A model generated the notes under the pieces. That model did no database searches and was not told where the DNA came from. It worked only from the letters and a program-made list of their open reading frames with translations. From Nitrosomonas ureae (GTDB lineage: Bacteria > Pseudomonadota > Gammaproteobacteria > Burkholderiales > Nitrosomonadaceae), in NCBI RefSeq assembly GCF_900108305.1, contig NZ_FNUX01000018.1, positions 1-58,794 of the forward strand: 58,794 nt of DNA, read 5' to 3'. Position numbers and translations under genes: made by a program. Positions 25,097-35,770 of the stretch are shown piece after piece (the stretch's first letter is position 1; each line of letters starts with the position of its first letter).

Positions 25097-26218
25097 ATGA
25101 AGCTTTTATTCGTATTATTGCTAATGTGCCTGGCTGTTTCATCAGTATCTGCACAGCAACAAGAAATTCCCGTAGCTGCTAAAGCTTTTATGCTATCAGA
25201 TTATCAAACGGGACAAGTATTGGCTGGACAGAACGTGCACGAGCGCATAGAGCCCGCATCTCTCACTAAACTGATGACTGCTTATGTGGTGTTTTCGGCA
25301 TTAAAGCAGGGACAACTTACGCTGGATCAAACTGCCCTGGTATCCGAAAGTGCTTGGCGCATGATTGGTTCACGCATGTTTATCGAGCCCAATAAACGGG
25401 TTACTGTGGATGAGTTAATCCGCGGAATGATCGTCCAATCCGGCAATGATGCCTGCATTGCTCTGGCTGAAACCGTCGCAGGTTCGGAAGCAAACTTCGT
25501 GACCCTCATGAATAAGGAAGCGAAGCATCTAGGAATGCAGAACACACATTTTACCAATACAACCGGATTGCCTGACCCCAATCACTATACGACAGCCCAT
25601 GATTTAACATTACTGGCAACTGCTATCATTCGTGATTTTCCGGATTTTTACCCACTTTATTCGTTAAAAGAATATACCTATAACAATATTACCCAACCCA
25701 ATCGGAATCGGCTGCTATGGATCGATCCGCATGTTGATGGCATGAAAACCGGCTGGACTAAAACTGCCGGTTATTGCCTGATTACATCGGCGATACGGGA
25801 TAAACGACGATTGATCTCCGTAGTTATTGGTGCTAAATCGGCCAATGCACGCAGCATAGAAAGTCAACGCCTGCTTAATTATGGTTTTCAGTTTTACGAT
25901 ACGCTGCAGCTATACAAAAAAAATGACTCACTTGCCACTATCCATTTATGGAAAGGCACCCAGAATGAATTGAAAGCCGGATTTGACCGCGATGTTTTTT
26001 TCACACTGCCCAAAGGTCAGGCCGACAAGTTAAAAGCCACCATGGAGTATAAACAACCTCTGATTGCGCCAGTTCAACTTGGACAGGAAGTTGGCACGGT
26101 CAAATTTACACTCGATGATAAGACTGTCGAAATTTACCCCTTAGTGGCCTTGGAAAAAGTTGATTCAGCCAGCTTCCTGGGTCGTGCATGGGATAGTGTA
26201 AAATTGTTGTTTAACTAA
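25097..26218 (+). CDS. D-alanyl-D-alanine carboxypeptidase (PBP5/6 type)
   Basis: Periplasmic, membrane-attached enzyme that trims the terminal D-Ala from peptidoglycan stem peptides. The 373-residue precursor has a signal peptide (MKLLFVLLLMCLAVSSVSA) and all active-site motifs: SLTK (SxxK, ~56-59), SGN (~115) and KTG (~215, in MKTGWTKTAGYC). A C-terminal beta domain and a short amphipathic end (ARAWDSVKLLFN type) complete the PBP5/6 layout. I start at ATG 25097; a TTG 12 nt upstream is in frame but less likely. Next comes a D-amino-acid transaminase gene, 30 nt downstream. Confidence 0.93.
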   Translation: MKLLFVLLLMCLAVSSVSAQQQEIPVAAKAFMLSDYQTGQVLAGQNVHERIEPASLTKLMTAYVVFSALKQGQLTLDQTALVSESAWRMIGSRMFIEPNKRVTVDELIRGMIVQSGNDACIALAETVAGSEANFVTLMNKEAKHLGMQNTHFTNTTGLPDPNHYTTAHDLTLLATAIIRDFPDFYPLYSLKEYTYNNITQPNRNRLLWIDPHVDGMKTGWTKTAGYCLITSAIRDKRRLISVVIGAKSANARSIESQRLLNYGFQFYDTLQLYKKNDSLATIHLWKGTQNELKAGFDRDVFFTLPKGQADKLKATMEYKQPLIAPVQLGQEVGTVKFTLDDKTVEIYPLVALEKVDSASFLGRAWDSVKLLFN

Positions 26219-26248
26219 TCTCCAATTAACTCACAAAAAGAATCTCGC

Positions 26249-27118
26249 ATGATATATCTGAATGGCAAGTTTATGCCTATCGAAGAGGCATTCATTCCTG
26301 TGTTGGATCGTGGCTTTATTTTTGGAGATGGTGTGTATGAGGTTATACCCGTATATTCACGTAAACCTTTCAGACTTGCTGAACACCTCACACGACTGCA
26401 ACACAGCTTGGATGGTATACGTCTGAAGAATCCATGCAGTAATGATGAATGGAGAAACATTTTAGAACAGATCATTGCCAATAATGACGGAGAAGATCAA
26501 TATCTTTATCTGCACATCACCCGCGGAGTGGCCAAACGCGATCATACCTTTCCCGCGAACGTCCTCCCCACTGTTTTCATTATGAGCAATCCCCTGCCGC
26601 AGCCACCTGAAGAATTACTCAAAACTGGTGCACCGGCTATTACAGCTAGCGATAATCGCTGGATCCGCTGCGACGTCAAAGCCATTTCTCTGTTACCCAA
26701 TGTACTGCTGCGACAACTGGCAGTAGATATGCATGCACTTGAAACTATCTTGATCCGGAATCAATTCCTGACTGAGGGTGCCGCCAGTAATATTTTCATC
26801 GTAAAAAATAAAGTGCTGCTTGCCCCTCCCAAAAGTAATCTGATGCTACCTGGAATCACGTATGATGTAGTGCTCGAATTAGCTGCAGCTAATCAGATTC
26901 CTCATGAGATCCGGGAAATTTCTGAAACGGAAACGCGCATGGCTGATGAAATTTTGCTGACATCATCGACCAAAGAAATCATGCCGATTACTCTATTAGA
27001 TAATCAACCCGTGGGAGATGGAAAACCAGGAGAACTGTTTAGGCAATTGCATACGCTCTATCAAGAATATAAAGCAACTCACATGCGCGGACAAGTCACA
27101 AATCATTTAACAAATTGA
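26249..27118 (+). CDS. D-amino acid transaminase (class IV aminotransferase)
   Basis: PLP enzyme that makes D-amino acids such as D-Ala or D-Glu by transamination. The 289-residue product begins MIYLNGKFMPIEEAFIPVLD, then DRGFIFGDGVYEV. The PLP Lys lies in RCDVKAISLLPN (~147), with the cofactor-binding EGAASNIFIV and SSTKEIMPIT motifs. These fit D-alanine transaminases better than branched-chain enzymes. It lies between dacA/C and the ybeD-lipB-lipA run, in the usual betaproteobacterial order. Confidence 0.88.
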   Translation: MIYLNGKFMPIEEAFIPVLDRGFIFGDGVYEVIPVYSRKPFRLAEHLTRLQHSLDGIRLKNPCSNDEWRNILEQIIANNDGEDQYLYLHITRGVAKRDHTFPANVLPTVFIMSNPLPQPPEELLKTGAPAITASDNRWIRCDVKAISLLPNVLLRQLAVDMHALETILIRNQFLTEGAASNIFIVKNKVLLAPPKSNLMLPGITYDVVLELAAANQIPHEIREISETETRMADEILLTSSTKEIMPITLLDNQPVGDGKPGELFRQLHTLYQEYKATHMRGQVTNHLTN

Positions 27119-27149
27119 TTCAGAATCAAGTTATCTTCGATTGGCAGTT

Positions 27150-27416
27150 ATGACAGAACAAGCTTCATTAATTGAATATCCTTGTGATTTTCCAATCAAG
27201 ATTATGGGGAAAGCACAACAGGATTTTACTCAGACCACACTGGCTATTGTTAAATACCACGCCCCGGATTTCGACGTTAACACTACGGCGATTAAAACCA
27301 GCAGGAATGGTACTTATTTAAGCCTCACCTGTACCATTCGAGCGACTTCCCGATCCCAACTGGATGATTTATATCAGGCGTTATCAGAACATCCCATGAT
27401 CTCGGTGGTATTGTGA
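27150..27416 (+). CDS. ybeD: YbeD family protein (DUF493)
   Basis: An 88-residue protein of the UPF0250/DUF493 family, an ACT-like small fold. Conserved pieces are IEYPCDFPIKIMGK near the N-terminus and the segment SLTCTIRATSRSQLDDLYQAL near the C-terminus. The role is not established, but in many proteobacteria the gene precedes lipB, as here (6 nt gap). ATG 27150 is preferred over the in-frame TTG at 27141. Confidence 0.9.
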   Translation: MTEQASLIEYPCDFPIKIMGKAQQDFTQTTLAIVKYHAPDFDVNTTAIKTSRNGTYLSLTCTIRATSRSQLDDLYQALSEHPMISVVL

Positions 27417-27422
27417 TTACCC

Positions 27423-28070
27423 ATGCGACACCAGCATTTATTATCCACTCATGAACGGCAGCGCTTTATTATAAAAACTATCGGGTTATCGGATTATCTA
27501 CCCACCTGGCAAGCCATGAAATATTTCACCCAAGCCAGAACTGTTCAAACTCACGATGAAATCTGGTTGTTACAGCATCCACCTGTATTTACTCAAGGCA
27601 TTGCAGGAAAGGATGAGCATTTATTAAACAATCATGGTATTGATGTCATTAAAACAGATCGTGGCGGTCAAATCACCTATCATGGACCGGGGCAGATTGT
27701 TGCTTATTTGCTGCTGGATATACGCCGGTTAAAACTCGGCGTGCGCGAATTAGTCAGAAACATGGAAAGTGCTGTAATTGATTTATTGAAGAGCTATCAT
27801 ATCGATGCATCAGGACGGATTGAAGCGCCGGGCGTTTACGTCAAAAACGCTAAAATTGCATCAATGGGACTCAAAATCAAAAAAAGCTTCTGTTATCACG
27901 GCATCGCTTTGAATGTGGATATGGATCTGACTCCATTCTCCTACATTAATCCATGCGGCTATCAAGGCTTACAAGTTACACAAACCAAAGATCTGGGAAT
28001 TCCCGATGGATTAGAAATATTAAGCAACAAGCTGGCAGATCAACTACAAGTAAAACTTCTTAAAGGATAA
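27423..28070 (+). CDS. lipB: Octanoyltransferase LipB
   Basis: Transfers octanoyl from acyl carrier protein to lipoyl domains, the first step of lipoate synthesis. The 215-residue chain shows the [16 protein letters not shown] block (~75-90), the catalytic Lys in KIASMGLKI (~145) and the catalytic Cys in YINPCGYQG (~178). It is placed 13 nt before lipA. Confidence 0.95.
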   Translation: MRHQHLLSTHERQRFIIKTIGLSDYLPTWQAMKYFTQARTVQTHDEIWLLQHPPVFTQGIAGKDEHLLNNHGIDVIKTDRGGQITYHGPGQIVAYLLLDIRRLKLGVRELVRNMESAVIDLLKSYHIDASGRIEAPGVYVKNAKIASMGLKIKKSFCYHGIALNVDMDLTPFSYINPCGYQGLQVTQTKDLGIPDGLEILSNKLADQLQVKLLKG

Positions 28071-28083
28071 CCAACTTCTCATC

Positions 28084-29028
28084 ATGACCACCGATACCCG
28101 GCAAAAAGGCGCTGACAAGACTGCGCGCAATCCTGTCAAAATAGCGCCACAATCACGCAATAATCTGTTGCGTAAACCCTCGTGGATTCGCGTTCGTTCC
28201 TCCAGTAGCGAGAATTATTACGAAGTTAAGCGATTGTTGCGCGAACATAAGCTTCATACGGTCTGTGAAGAAGCATCATGCCCAAATATCGGTGAATGCT
28301 TTGGAAAAGGAACAGCAACTTTTATGATTCTGGGTGACTTATGTACGCGCCGCTGCCCTTTTTGTGATGTCGCTCATGGCAGACCCAAACCACCGGATGC
28401 CGATGAACCGTTACATTTGGCGCAATCAATTGCCGCAATGCGATTGAAATATGTAGTGATTACCAGTGTAGATCGTGACGATTTGCGCGATGGCGGCGCT
28501 CAACACTTCGTCGATTGTATTCGCGAAATACGTACCCACTCTCCAAACACTAAAATTGAAACCTTGGTACCGGACTTTAGAGGCCGTCTGGAAATTGCTC
28601 TGGAAAAACTCACAGCCTACCCGCCGGATGTCTTAAACCATAACCTCGAAACCGTACCCAGATTATACAAGCAGTGCCGACCCGGTGCAGATTATAACAA
28701 TTCATTGAAATTATTAGAAGATTTCAAGAATAATTTTCCTCATATTCCGACAAAATCAGGTTTAATGCTGGGCTTGGGAGAAACAGACGAGGAAATTATG
28801 GAAGTATTGCACGATTTGCGCAGGCACAATGTGGAAATGCTGACTATCGGTCAATATTTACAACCCAGTATCGGCCATTTACCGGTCATGCGTTACGTTA
28901 CGCCCGAAGGATTCAAAGCTTTCGAGCATGCGGCGCTTGCGATGGGGTTTAGTCACGCCGCTTGTGGGCCAATGGTACGCTCCAGTTATCACGCCGATCA
29001 GCAAGCCCATGAATCGGGGTTACTTTAG
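28084..29028 (+). CDS. lipA: Lipoyl synthase LipA
   Basis: Radical-SAM enzyme that inserts two sulfurs into the octanoyl chain on pyruvate and 2-oxoglutarate dehydrogenase complexes and GcvH. The 314-residue product has the LipA-specific auxiliary cluster motif [12 protein letters not shown] (~62-73) and the radical-SAM motif CTRRCPFC (~89-96). The C-terminal Ser motif MVRSSYHAD is also present. It completes the ybeD-lipB-lipA operon. Confidence 0.97.
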   Translation: MTTDTRQKGADKTARNPVKIAPQSRNNLLRKPSWIRVRSSSSENYYEVKRLLREHKLHTVCEEASCPNIGECFGKGTATFMILGDLCTRRCPFCDVAHGRPKPPDADEPLHLAQSIAAMRLKYVVITSVDRDDLRDGGAQHFVDCIREIRTHSPNTKIETLVPDFRGRLEIALEKLTAYPPDVLNHNLETVPRLYKQCRPGADYNNSLKLLEDFKNNFPHIPTKSGLMLGLGETDEEIMEVLHDLRRHNVEMLTIGQYLQPSIGHLPVMRYVTPEGFKAFEHAALAMGFSHAACGPMVRSSYHADQQAHESGLL

Positions 29029-29063
29029 CGGCATAGACTTATGCCCATACAATTTATTGATAA

Positions 29064-29480
29064 CTAGGAATTAATAATCTCGAAATCATGCGTGATCTTA
29101 ACCGTCTGTTTAAGCATGATCGAAGCCGAGCAATATTTCTCAGAGGACAAATTTATCGCTCGTTCTACCTGTTGTGGACTCAAATTGTGACCCGTGACAA
29201 TGAAATGCAAATGAATATGAGTAAATACTTTTGGATCGACCGGTGCACGCTCGGCTTCAATTTCCACTTCGCAATCGGTAATATCCTGACGGCTCTTTTT
29301 CAGAATCAGCACCACATCAAATGTAGTGCAACCACCCAGCCCCATTAACAACATTTCCATTGGACGTGGCCCTTGATTCTGTCCTCCTGCTTCAGGTGCG
29401 CCATCCATCAATATTGAATGACCGCTACCGGATTCAGCCACAAAACTAACGTTGCCTTTCCACTTAATACGAGTCTTCAT
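29064..29480 (-). CDS. OsmC family protein
   Basis: A 138-residue OsmC/Ohr-fold protein, closest in layout to the YhfA branch. The two peroxidatic-type Cys positions are seen in GLGGCTTFDVVLIL (~50) and EKYCSASIML (~117). Proteins of this family reduce organic hydroperoxides or have unknown roles; the YhfA branch is not well characterised. It is convergent with lipA and read from the minus strand downstream of the cytochrome gene, with a terminator between. Confidence 0.85.
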   Translation of the reverse strand: MKTRIKWKGNVSFVAESGSGHSILMDGAPEAGGQNQGPRPMEMLLMGLGGCTTFDVVLILKKSRQDITDCEVEIEAERAPVDPKVFTHIHLHFIVTGHNLSPQQVERAINLSSEKYCSASIMLKQTVKITHDFEIINS

Positions 29481-29517
29481 TTTTACCTACCGCAGTAATA
29501 AAAATTTTATGCAAACA

Positions 29518-29547
29518 AAAAGCCGACGCTTTTAGACGTCGGCTTTT
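29518..29547. terminator. Bidirectional-looking terminator after cytochrome c-552
   Basis: An 11-bp stem (29518-29528 with 29537-29547) whose core AGCCGACG/CGTCGGCT is perfect, with an 8-nt loop and A/T runs on both flanks. It ends the minus-strand cytochrome gene. Confidence 0.85.
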
Positions 29548-29565
29548 CTGAATTCTGAATGCTTA

Positions 29566-29877
29566 TTACTTCAGTGTCAGGATAAAATCAGCTAACACTT
29601 TAGCATTTTCTGGACTAACGTTAGCATTTGGTGGCATTGGAATCGGACCCCAAACTCCATTGCTTCCTTTTACAATCTTATCTGCCAGATATGCAGACGC
29701 ATCCGCTTGATCTGCATATTTAGCGGCAATATCTTTCAGGCTTGGGCCCACCAACTTAGTATCAACATTATGGCAATTCAAACAACCACTGTTTTTTGCC
29801 AGATCGGCATCTGCTTGTGCAACACCAACTAAGAAAAAGGCAGATGCAGCTACTGCTCCAATTAATACTTTTTTCAT
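29566..29877 (-). CDS. Cytochrome c-552 (class I c-type cytochrome)
   Basis: Small periplasmic electron carrier. The 103-residue precursor has a signal peptide (1-22, ending AQA), a single haem site CLNCH (~32-36) and the axial Met in IPMPPNANVS (~80). The mature start DADLAKNSGC and the sequence GPSLKDIAAKYADQ match cytochrome c-552 of nitrosomonads, which carries electrons from hydroxylamine oxidation (via c-554 and quinol) to terminal oxidase and nitrite reductase. AAGGAAGAG precedes the ATG. A possible -10, TAGAAT, lies about 45 nt upstream. Confidence 0.93.
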   Translation of the reverse strand: MKKVLIGAVAASAFFLVGVAQADADLAKNSGCLNCHNVDTKLVGPSLKDIAAKYADQADASAYLADKIVKGSNGVWGPIPMPPNANVSPENAKVLADFILTLK

Positions 29878-30117
29878 TTCTCTTCCTTATTTTAAAATTA
29901 TAAATGGGCTGATATTCTAACCCGAACTTTACAGACTTGCAGCAATTCCTATAAGTTTTGTGATTTTCAACGTTAAATCTGCTGCTCTACATCCTCACGC
30001 ACTTACCATCCAACCGCAAGCTCTGATGATACTGCCTTGCTGAGACTTCAAAGTAAATTATTTAGTTCCAGTATCACATAAAACGCTTGAGCCAAACAAT
30101 ACCGATAATACGCGGAA

Positions 30118-31791
30118 TCAATCCGTTATTGCACCTGTACTGGCACTTGATACCAGTTTTGCATATTTTGCCAGAACTCCACGCACATAACGCGGCGGCG
30201 GCGATTGCCAGGATACACGGCGTTGCGCAAGCACATCGTCAGGCACATTCAATTGCAACAATCGCCGTTCAGCATCGATGGTAATTGAATCCCCCTCCTG
30301 CACCAGTGCAATGGTTCCACCGACAAAAGCTTCCGGTGCCACATGGCCGACTACCATGCCGTATGTTCCACCGGAAAAACGCCCATCGGTAATCAATCCA
30401 ACCGAATCGCCCAAACCTTCGCCGATCAAGGCGGAAGTCGGTGACAACATTTCGCGCATTCCCGGGCCGCCTTTAGGACCTTCGTAACGAATGACCACTA
30501 CGTCACCGGGTTGAATTTTGCGCGCCAGGATTGCCACCATGCACGTTTCTTCCGATTCAAATACACGTGCAGGCCCGGTAATCTTCGGATTTTTGATTCC
30601 AGAAATTTTCGCCACGCACCCTTCAGTGGATAAATTACCTTTCAAAATAGCCAGATGTCCTTGCGCATACATTGGATTGTCCCATTGGCGAATCACATTC
30701 TGATCGGCACGTGGTGCATCCGGAATATCGTGCAATACTTCCGCGATGGTTTGTCCGCTGATCGTGGTGCAATCGCCGTGCAGCAACCCATGATTCAGCA
30801 GCATTTTCATCACTTGCGGAGTACCGCCGGCTTGATGCAAATCTGCGGCCACGTAACGCCCGGAAGGTTTCAAGTCACACAATACCGGCACTTTAGCGCG
30901 CATCCGTTCAAAATCATCTATGTTCCACTCAACTTCTGCGGCGTGCGCAATAGCCAGGAAATGCAGCACCGCATTGGTCGAACCGCCCACCGCCATGATC
31001 ACCGCAACGGCATTCTCGATCGATTTACGGGTAATGATATCGCGCGGCAGAATCTGTTTCTTGATGGCACTCACCAATACTTCTGCAGATTGCCCGGCGC
31101 TGATCATTTTCTCGCCGTCTTCAGCGGACATGGTGGAAGAATACGGCAGACTCATGCCCATCGCCTCGAAAGCGGATGACATGGTGTTCGCGGTATACAT
31201 ACCGCCGCAGGAACCTGCACCCGGGCAAGCATTACGCTCAATCTGCAGCAATTCCTGATCATCAATCTTATGTGCGCTGTGTTGCCCCACCGCTTCAAAC
31301 ACGCTGACAATAGTCAGATCCTGATTTTTATAATGCCCCGGCTTGATCGTGCCGCCATACACAAAAATTGCCGGCACATTCATGCGCGCAATCGCAATCA
31401 TCGCGCCCGGCATATTTTTGTCGCAACCGCCGATGGCAATTACACCATCCATACTTCCTCCCTGCACGCAGGTTTCAATCGAATCGGCAATCACCTCGCG
31501 GGAAACCAAGGAATACTTCATGCCTTCCGTACCCATCGAGATCCCATCTGACACCGTAATGGTGCCAAACATCTGTGGCATGGCACCTGCTTGCTTTAGT
31601 GCCGATTCAGCTTTTAACGATAGTTCGTTGAGTCCCTTATTACACGGCGTAATCGTTGAGTAGCCATTAGCGACTCCCACAATCGGTTTATTAAAATCCT
31701 CATCGTTAAAACCGACCGCACGCAACATGGCACGACTCGGCGCGTGTTGAGTACCCTGAGTAATAGCCTGACTACGTTTATTATCTGGCAT
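30118..31791 (-). CDS. ilvD: Dihydroxy-acid dehydratase IlvD
   Basis: Iron-sulfur enzyme of branched-chain amino acid synthesis, converting dihydroxy acids to 2-keto acids. The 557-residue length and the motifs GGCDKNMPG (~122), [16 protein letters not shown] (~190-205) and [16 protein letters not shown] (~470) are diagnostic. It is monocistronic and divergent from lgt across a 99-bp gap. No clear terminator was found in 29878-30117. Confidence 0.96.
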   Translation of the reverse strand: MPDNKRSQAITQGTQHAPSRAMLRAVGFNDEDFNKPIVGVANGYSTITPCNKGLNELSLKAESALKQAGAMPQMFGTITVSDGISMGTEGMKYSLVSREVIADSIETCVQGGSMDGVIAIGGCDKNMPGAMIAIARMNVPAIFVYGGTIKPGHYKNQDLTIVSVFEAVGQHSAHKIDDQELLQIERNACPGAGSCGGMYTANTMSSAFEAMGMSLPYSSTMSAEDGEKMISAGQSAEVLVSAIKKQILPRDIITRKSIENAVAVIMAVGGSTNAVLHFLAIAHAAEVEWNIDDFERMRAKVPVLCDLKPSGRYVAADLHQAGGTPQVMKMLLNHGLLHGDCTTISGQTIAEVLHDIPDAPRADQNVIRQWDNPMYAQGHLAILKGNLSTEGCVAKISGIKNPKITGPARVFESEETCMVAILARKIQPGDVVVIRYEGPKGGPGMREMLSPTSALIGEGLGDSVGLITDGRFSGGTYGMVVGHVAPEAFVGGTIALVQEGDSITIDAERRLLQLNVPDDVLAQRRVSWQSPPPRYVRGVLAKYAKLVSSASTGAITD

Positions 31792-31848
31792 GCTTGCTCC
31801 TGAATAAGATAAAAATACAATTTATGATACGGTGTATACCAGCGCAAT

Positions 31849-31857
31849 TGGTATAAT
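31849..31857 (+). promoter_or_regulatory. Extended -10 promoter of lgt
   Basis: TGGTATAAT fits the extended -10 consensus (TGnTATAAT) and lies 33 nt before the lgt ATG. No good -35 is needed or seen. Confidence 0.5.
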
Positions 31858-31890
31858 GCGTGATATTTTACCGTAAATAAGGCCGAAACT

Positions 31891-32733
31891 ATGCTCGTTC
31901 ACCCGCAAATTGATCCGGTTGCCATCTCGCTGGGGCCGCTTTCTGTGCATTGGTATGGATTGATGTACCTGCTGGGTTTTGTGGCGTTCATTCTGCTCGG
32001 GCGGTACCGTATCAAACATAATCCACAAGCCACCTTTACCTATGAGATGCTTGATGATGCACTCTTTTACGGCATGCTGGGAGTAGTTGTGGGTGGGCGG
32101 TTGGGGCATGTACTTTTCTATCAATTCGGCTATTATCTAGAACATCCATTGCATATTTTCGCCATATGGGAAGGCGGCATGTCCTTTCATGGCGGATTTC
32201 TTGGCGTCTTTGTTGCGATGATATTGCTCGCTCGCAAATATCATTTGCCATGGCTTGCAGTAACCGACTTTGTCATTCCACTGATTCCACCGGGATTGGC
32301 CGCTGGCCGCATTGGCAACTTCATCAATGGCGAACTATGGGGACGCCCTACCGATGTCCCATGGGGTATGGTTTTCCCGCATGTTGACAGCCTTCCCCGT
32401 CACCCTTCCCAATTGTATCAATTTGCGCTCGAAGGTGTAGTGCTGTTCATTTTTATCTGGATTTACTCAGCCAAACCACGCGCAACTGGTGCAATCACAG
32501 GGGCATTTATGATTGGCTATGGTGTTTTACGTTCATTTGCAGAATTTTTCCGTGAACCGGAGGATGGCTTCATGGGCGTACTGACTTTAGGAATCACAAT
32601 GGGGCAATGGCTATCGATTCCAATGATTCTGGCAGGAATAGCAGCCATTATTTGGTCACGACACCAAACCAATACTGTTCGACCACCTGCTCATTCAAGA
32701 AAACATAACAAAAATAAAAAACATAACGTCTAA
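31891..32733 (+). CDS. lgt: Prolipoprotein diacylglyceryl transferase
   Basis: Inner-membrane enzyme that adds diacylglycerol to the lipobox Cys of prelipoproteins, such as the Slp, LptM, DUF2780 and His-rich lipoproteins in this window. The 280-residue protein has about seven membrane helices, the YGLMYLLGF start and the family signature [16 protein letters not shown] (~140-155), with HPSQLYQ and a short basic C-terminus ([12 protein letters not shown]). Confidence 0.96.
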   Translation: MLVHPQIDPVAISLGPLSVHWYGLMYLLGFVAFILLGRYRIKHNPQATFTYEMLDDALFYGMLGVVVGGRLGHVLFYQFGYYLEHPLHIFAIWEGGMSFHGGFLGVFVAMILLARKYHLPWLAVTDFVIPLIPPGLAAGRIGNFINGELWGRPTDVPWGMVFPHVDSLPRHPSQLYQFALEGVVLFIFIWIYSAKPRATGAITGAFMIGYGVLRSFAEFFREPEDGFMGVLTLGITMGQWLSIPMILAGIAAIIWSRHQTNTVRPPAHSRKHNKNKKHNV

Positions 32734-32832
32734 TGGAAACCATTAGATAAAAAACAGGGTTTCCCTAATATACTCGCTCCATCAAGTGAAGCTATTATGA
32801 CAGTCATCAATCTACCATTGGAGAAACTGATC

Positions 32833-33225
32833 ATGAAAGCACAAAAATTCTTAACATTAATTTCTGTTTTGGCATTCAGCTTAGCTGCTTCATCAGTATT
32901 CGCCGTAGAAGTAGAAGGTATTGATGACAACGATCATGCCGCCTTGACACAGCATTATGAAAATGCTGCCAAGGAAGCCGAAGCAAAATTACAAAAAAAC
33001 AAAGCTGCACTCAAAGATTACGAAGCTCATTCTTATAACTATGGTAGACAAGGTCAGGATTTCAAATCGCATGCAACCGCTAATATCCGCGAATACGAGG
33101 AAGTGTTGGCAGAAAGCCTTAACAATGCGGATCTACACAAAAAAATAACGATGGATCATCATGATCATTCATCGGTCAACAAAGCTCGGGTTAATCTGGA
33201 TCAAAATACATCAGCGATTAGATAG
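32833..33225 (+). CDS. Hypothetical periplasmic helical protein
   Basis: Not recognised beyond its features. The 130-residue precursor has a signal peptide (1-24, ending SVFA), then a helical mature part with repeated Ala/Glu/Lys-rich stretches (YENAAKEAEAKLQKNKAALK) and a His-rich patch (DHHDHSS, ~105-115). GGAGA lies 8 nt before ATG 32833, which fits better than the upstream in-frame start at 32797. A terminator follows, so it is monocistronic. Confidence 0.65.
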   Translation: MKAQKFLTLISVLAFSLAASSVFAVEVEGIDDNDHAALTQHYENAAKEAEAKLQKNKAALKDYEAHSYNYGRQGQDFKSHATANIREYEEVLAESLNNADLHKKITMDHHDHSSVNKARVNLDQNTSAIR

Positions 33226-33240
33226 TTAGTAGCAACGCAA

Positions 33241-33303
33241 TTGGATCCGCGAAAGATCCAATAGAGAGCTGACAGCTGCTGGGTAACCGGTGGCTGTTTT
33301 TTT
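33241..33303 (+). terminator. Tandem hairpins ending in a T-run
   Basis: A first hairpin, TTGGATC/GATCCAA (33241-33247 with 33255-33261), is followed by an 11-bp stem with three G-T pairs (33272-33282 with 33287-33297) and seven Ts (33297-33303). It ends the preceding gene. The rest of 33304-33501 shows no convincing gene. Confidence 0.82.
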
Positions 33304-33501
33304 ATTCCTACAACGCTCTTTCTATCAGTTATTTGAACTATCACCTACTCAAAATTCAGCTTGGATGCAGGCGCTCAAGTCATCTACCGCAGCAAGTATC
33401 AACACTTTTAAGTCACGGTCACCGTATAAACACGGTGTTTCTTACCAGATTCATGGAAATAAAATACAAGTTATCACGTTTTCCTCATAGATACTGAGTG
33501 A

Positions 33502-34809
33502 TCACGCATTTCCAGAAACTAGACGCTTAGCTGGAAACCAGATATTAAACCGGCTACCCTTGCCTACTTTACTAATAACTTCGAGATGCGCCTCATGCCG
33601 GTTCAAAACATGTTTGACAATTGCCAATCCAAGCCCTGTGCCACCAGTTTCTCTTGAACGGCTGTTATCAATACGGTAAAAACGCTCCGTCAACCGCGGA
33701 ATGTGCTCCGGTTCAATCCCGATTCCACTATCTTGCACAAAAAACAATCCTTGATCATGGCGCTTTTCCCAACTAATAATTATTTCCCCGCCGTCCGGAG
33801 TATAACGAATCGCATTACTGACCAAGTTCCCAAAAGCACTACGTAATTCTTCCTCGCTCCCCAAGAGCTGATCTTGCGAAGCAACAGTTAATTTGATTTG
33901 ATGCCGCCCTGCACTCAGAGATTCCGCATCTTGCAAGAGATCTTGCGCCAAGTTAACTACATTCACTATTTTTTCGCTGACCTTATTCTGCTCATTTTCA
34001 AGACGTGACAGAATCAACAAATCTTCAATCAATCCCTGCATGCGAGTTGTTTGCTCAGTCATCAATGCCAGGGCACGCTTATTGAAACTGCTATTAACAT
34101 TATCATCAGCGGATAATGTTTCAAGAAAACCACCGATGACGGTAAGCGGTGTGCGCAATTCATGCGAGACATTAGCAATAAAGTCGCGCCGCATCGTCTC
34201 TATTTTCTCAAAACGCGTAATATCACGACTGATTATAAGCTTCTGATTATAACCATAAGGCACCAGCTGCAAGGAAATGATCAATCCTTGCAATCGGGTC
34301 TGCTTTAGAATTAATGGGCTACTATATTGGCGTGCTGTCAGATATTCAACAAACGGTATCTGCCTCACCAAATAGGTAATCTGCTGACCGACATCCAAAA
34401 CAAGATTGATGCCCAAGTGCTGCTCCGCAACCGGGTTACACCATTCAATACGATCATTCATATCGAGAATAACAATGCCATCCGGCATAGCGGAAGTAAC
34501 GCTTTGCACGCGCTTTAAAGCAATACTCAGCATTTCCTGGTTCTGACTATGTTGACGCACATAGCGCGCCAAATGTGCGTATACCTCATCCCAAGCTCCG
34601 GAACCGGCTGGGATGCTTGCTGGAGAATGATCAGAAAGCTGTAACCAGCGCTCCAACAAGACCAAATGACGAATGTGATGAAACACAACCCAGAGCATGG
34701 CCACACTGAAAAAAATCAGCGCTTTCACAGCACCAAAGATCATCCATAGCAACACTGTAATGAAGGCAAGAAAAAAAATATTTGATGAACGCTGCCAGAT
34801 ATCAGACAC
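33502..34809 (-). CDS. phoR: Phosphate regulon sensor kinase PhoR
   Basis: Membrane histidine kinase that phosphorylates PhoB under phosphate limitation. The 435-residue chain has two N-terminal membrane helices (~10-50, DUF3329-like), a PAS domain (~115-175; DGIVILDMNDRIEWCN), the phospho-acceptor VSHELRTPL (His ~217), an N-box (NLVSNAIRYTPDGG), and G-boxes (DSGIGI, GGTGLGLAI). This layout is typical of PhoR. It follows phoB with a 150-nt gap. Confidence 0.9.
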   Translation of the reverse strand: MSDIWQRSSNIFFLAFITVLLWMIFGAVKALIFFSVAMLWVVFHHIRHLVLLERWLQLSDHSPASIPAGSGAWDEVYAHLARYVRQHSQNQEMLSIALKRVQSVTSAMPDGIVILDMNDRIEWCNPVAEQHLGINLVLDVGQQITYLVRQIPFVEYLTARQYSSPLILKQTRLQGLIISLQLVPYGYNQKLIISRDITRFEKIETMRRDFIANVSHELRTPLTVIGGFLETLSADDNVNSSFNKRALALMTEQTTRMQGLIEDLLILSRLENEQNKVSEKIVNVVNLAQDLLQDAESLSAGRHQIKLTVASQDQLLGSEEELRSAFGNLVSNAIRYTPDGGEIIISWEKRHDQGLFFVQDSGIGIEPEHIPRLTERFYRIDNSRSRETGGTGLGLAIVKHVLNRHEAHLEVISKVGKGSRFNIWFPAKRLVSGNA

Positions 34810-34959
34810 TTAAATGCTACCCTACAATAAGACGATTATCCGAGAAAATTTGCAACCATTACTCAATTTCACCGCGTTTGAAGAAGCATCGCAATACACA
34901 TGGATCAATGTTCTGATTGATCGGATTCATCACTGCAACACTCTGCAACACAAACATTA

Positions 34960-35682
34960 TCAGATTTCCTTATTTGAAACATCAGCGAGGGCTATGGCAA
35001 CTGCGGAGAACCGATAACCTGTTCCCCTGACAGTTTGTATCCAGTTGTCTTTACCTGACCAGTGCAAAGCTTTCCGTAACCGGAGGATATGCACGTCAAC
35101 AGTACGCTCCTCGACAAATACACGATCGCCCCATACTCGATCCAATAATTGACTACGCGAATAGGTACGTTCGGCATGCAACATCATAAAATACAGCAAG
35201 CGATACTCTGTCGGCCCCAGTTCAATTTCTTTATTTCCGTCGGTAACACGATGATTGACTGGATCCAATCGCAACCCATGGATTTCAACCACTTGTGCAG
35301 AAGCTTCCGGGATCAGCCGACGCAAGACCGCATTAATTCGTGCGATCAATTCACGCGGTGAAAAAGGCTTTGTCACGTAATCATCCGCGCCTATCTCCAG
35401 GCCGGCCACTTTATCCGCTTCCTGGGTTCGTGCTGTCAGCATAATAATCGGGATAAGGCGAGTGCGTTCATTGCGCCGTAGAATTCGTGCAAAATCTATA
35501 CCGGCCATATTGGGCAGCAACCAATCCAACAAAATCAAATCCGGCAGTGCATCATGGATGATCGCCATTGCTTTCTCCGCATCTTCAGCACAAATGCTTT
35601 CATATCCCGCCTGCTGCAAATTATAAGCAATCAGCTCCCGGATAGCCGCTTCATCTTCCACGATCAGTATTTTTGCACTCAT
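34960..35682 (-). CDS. phoB: Phosphate regulon response regulator PhoB
   Basis: OmpR/PhoB-family DNA-binding regulator that binds Pho boxes such as the one at 368-385. The receiver domain (1-~120) has EDEAAIRELI, phospho-acceptor LLDWLLP (D~53, the PhoB-typical DWxLP) and a conserved TKPFSPREL. The winged-helix domain (~130-230) includes ELGPTEYRLL, WGDRVFVEERTVDVHI and TVRGTGYRF. The DWxLP motif favours PhoB over other OmpR members. It is upstream of phoR and divergent from the DUF971 gene. Confidence 0.92.
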   Translation of the reverse strand: MSAKILIVEDEAAIRELIAYNLQQAGYESICAEDAEKAMAIIHDALPDLILLDWLLPNMAGIDFARILRRNERTRLIPIIMLTARTQEADKVAGLEIGADDYVTKPFSPRELIARINAVLRRLIPEASAQVVEIHGLRLDPVNHRVTDGNKEIELGPTEYRLLYFMMLHAERTYSRSQLLDRVWGDRVFVEERTVDVHILRLRKALHWSGKDNWIQTVRGTGYRFSAVAIALADVSNKEI

Positions 35683-35770
35683 GCTTATATTCCTGCATCA
35701 ATAATTTTTTGCACAGTTTGCTACAATGGAGCCATTGCACATCCTTAATTCATCATATTAAATAAAGAAC

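Noticed and set aside
30655..31663. Several long open frames opposite ilvD
   Set aside because: They are antisense shadows of a well-conserved gene without start signals or known domains.
33290..33490. 66-codon open frame after the tandem hairpins
   Set aside because: It starts with GTG inside the terminator stem, has no Shine-Dalgarno sequence and no recognisable domain.
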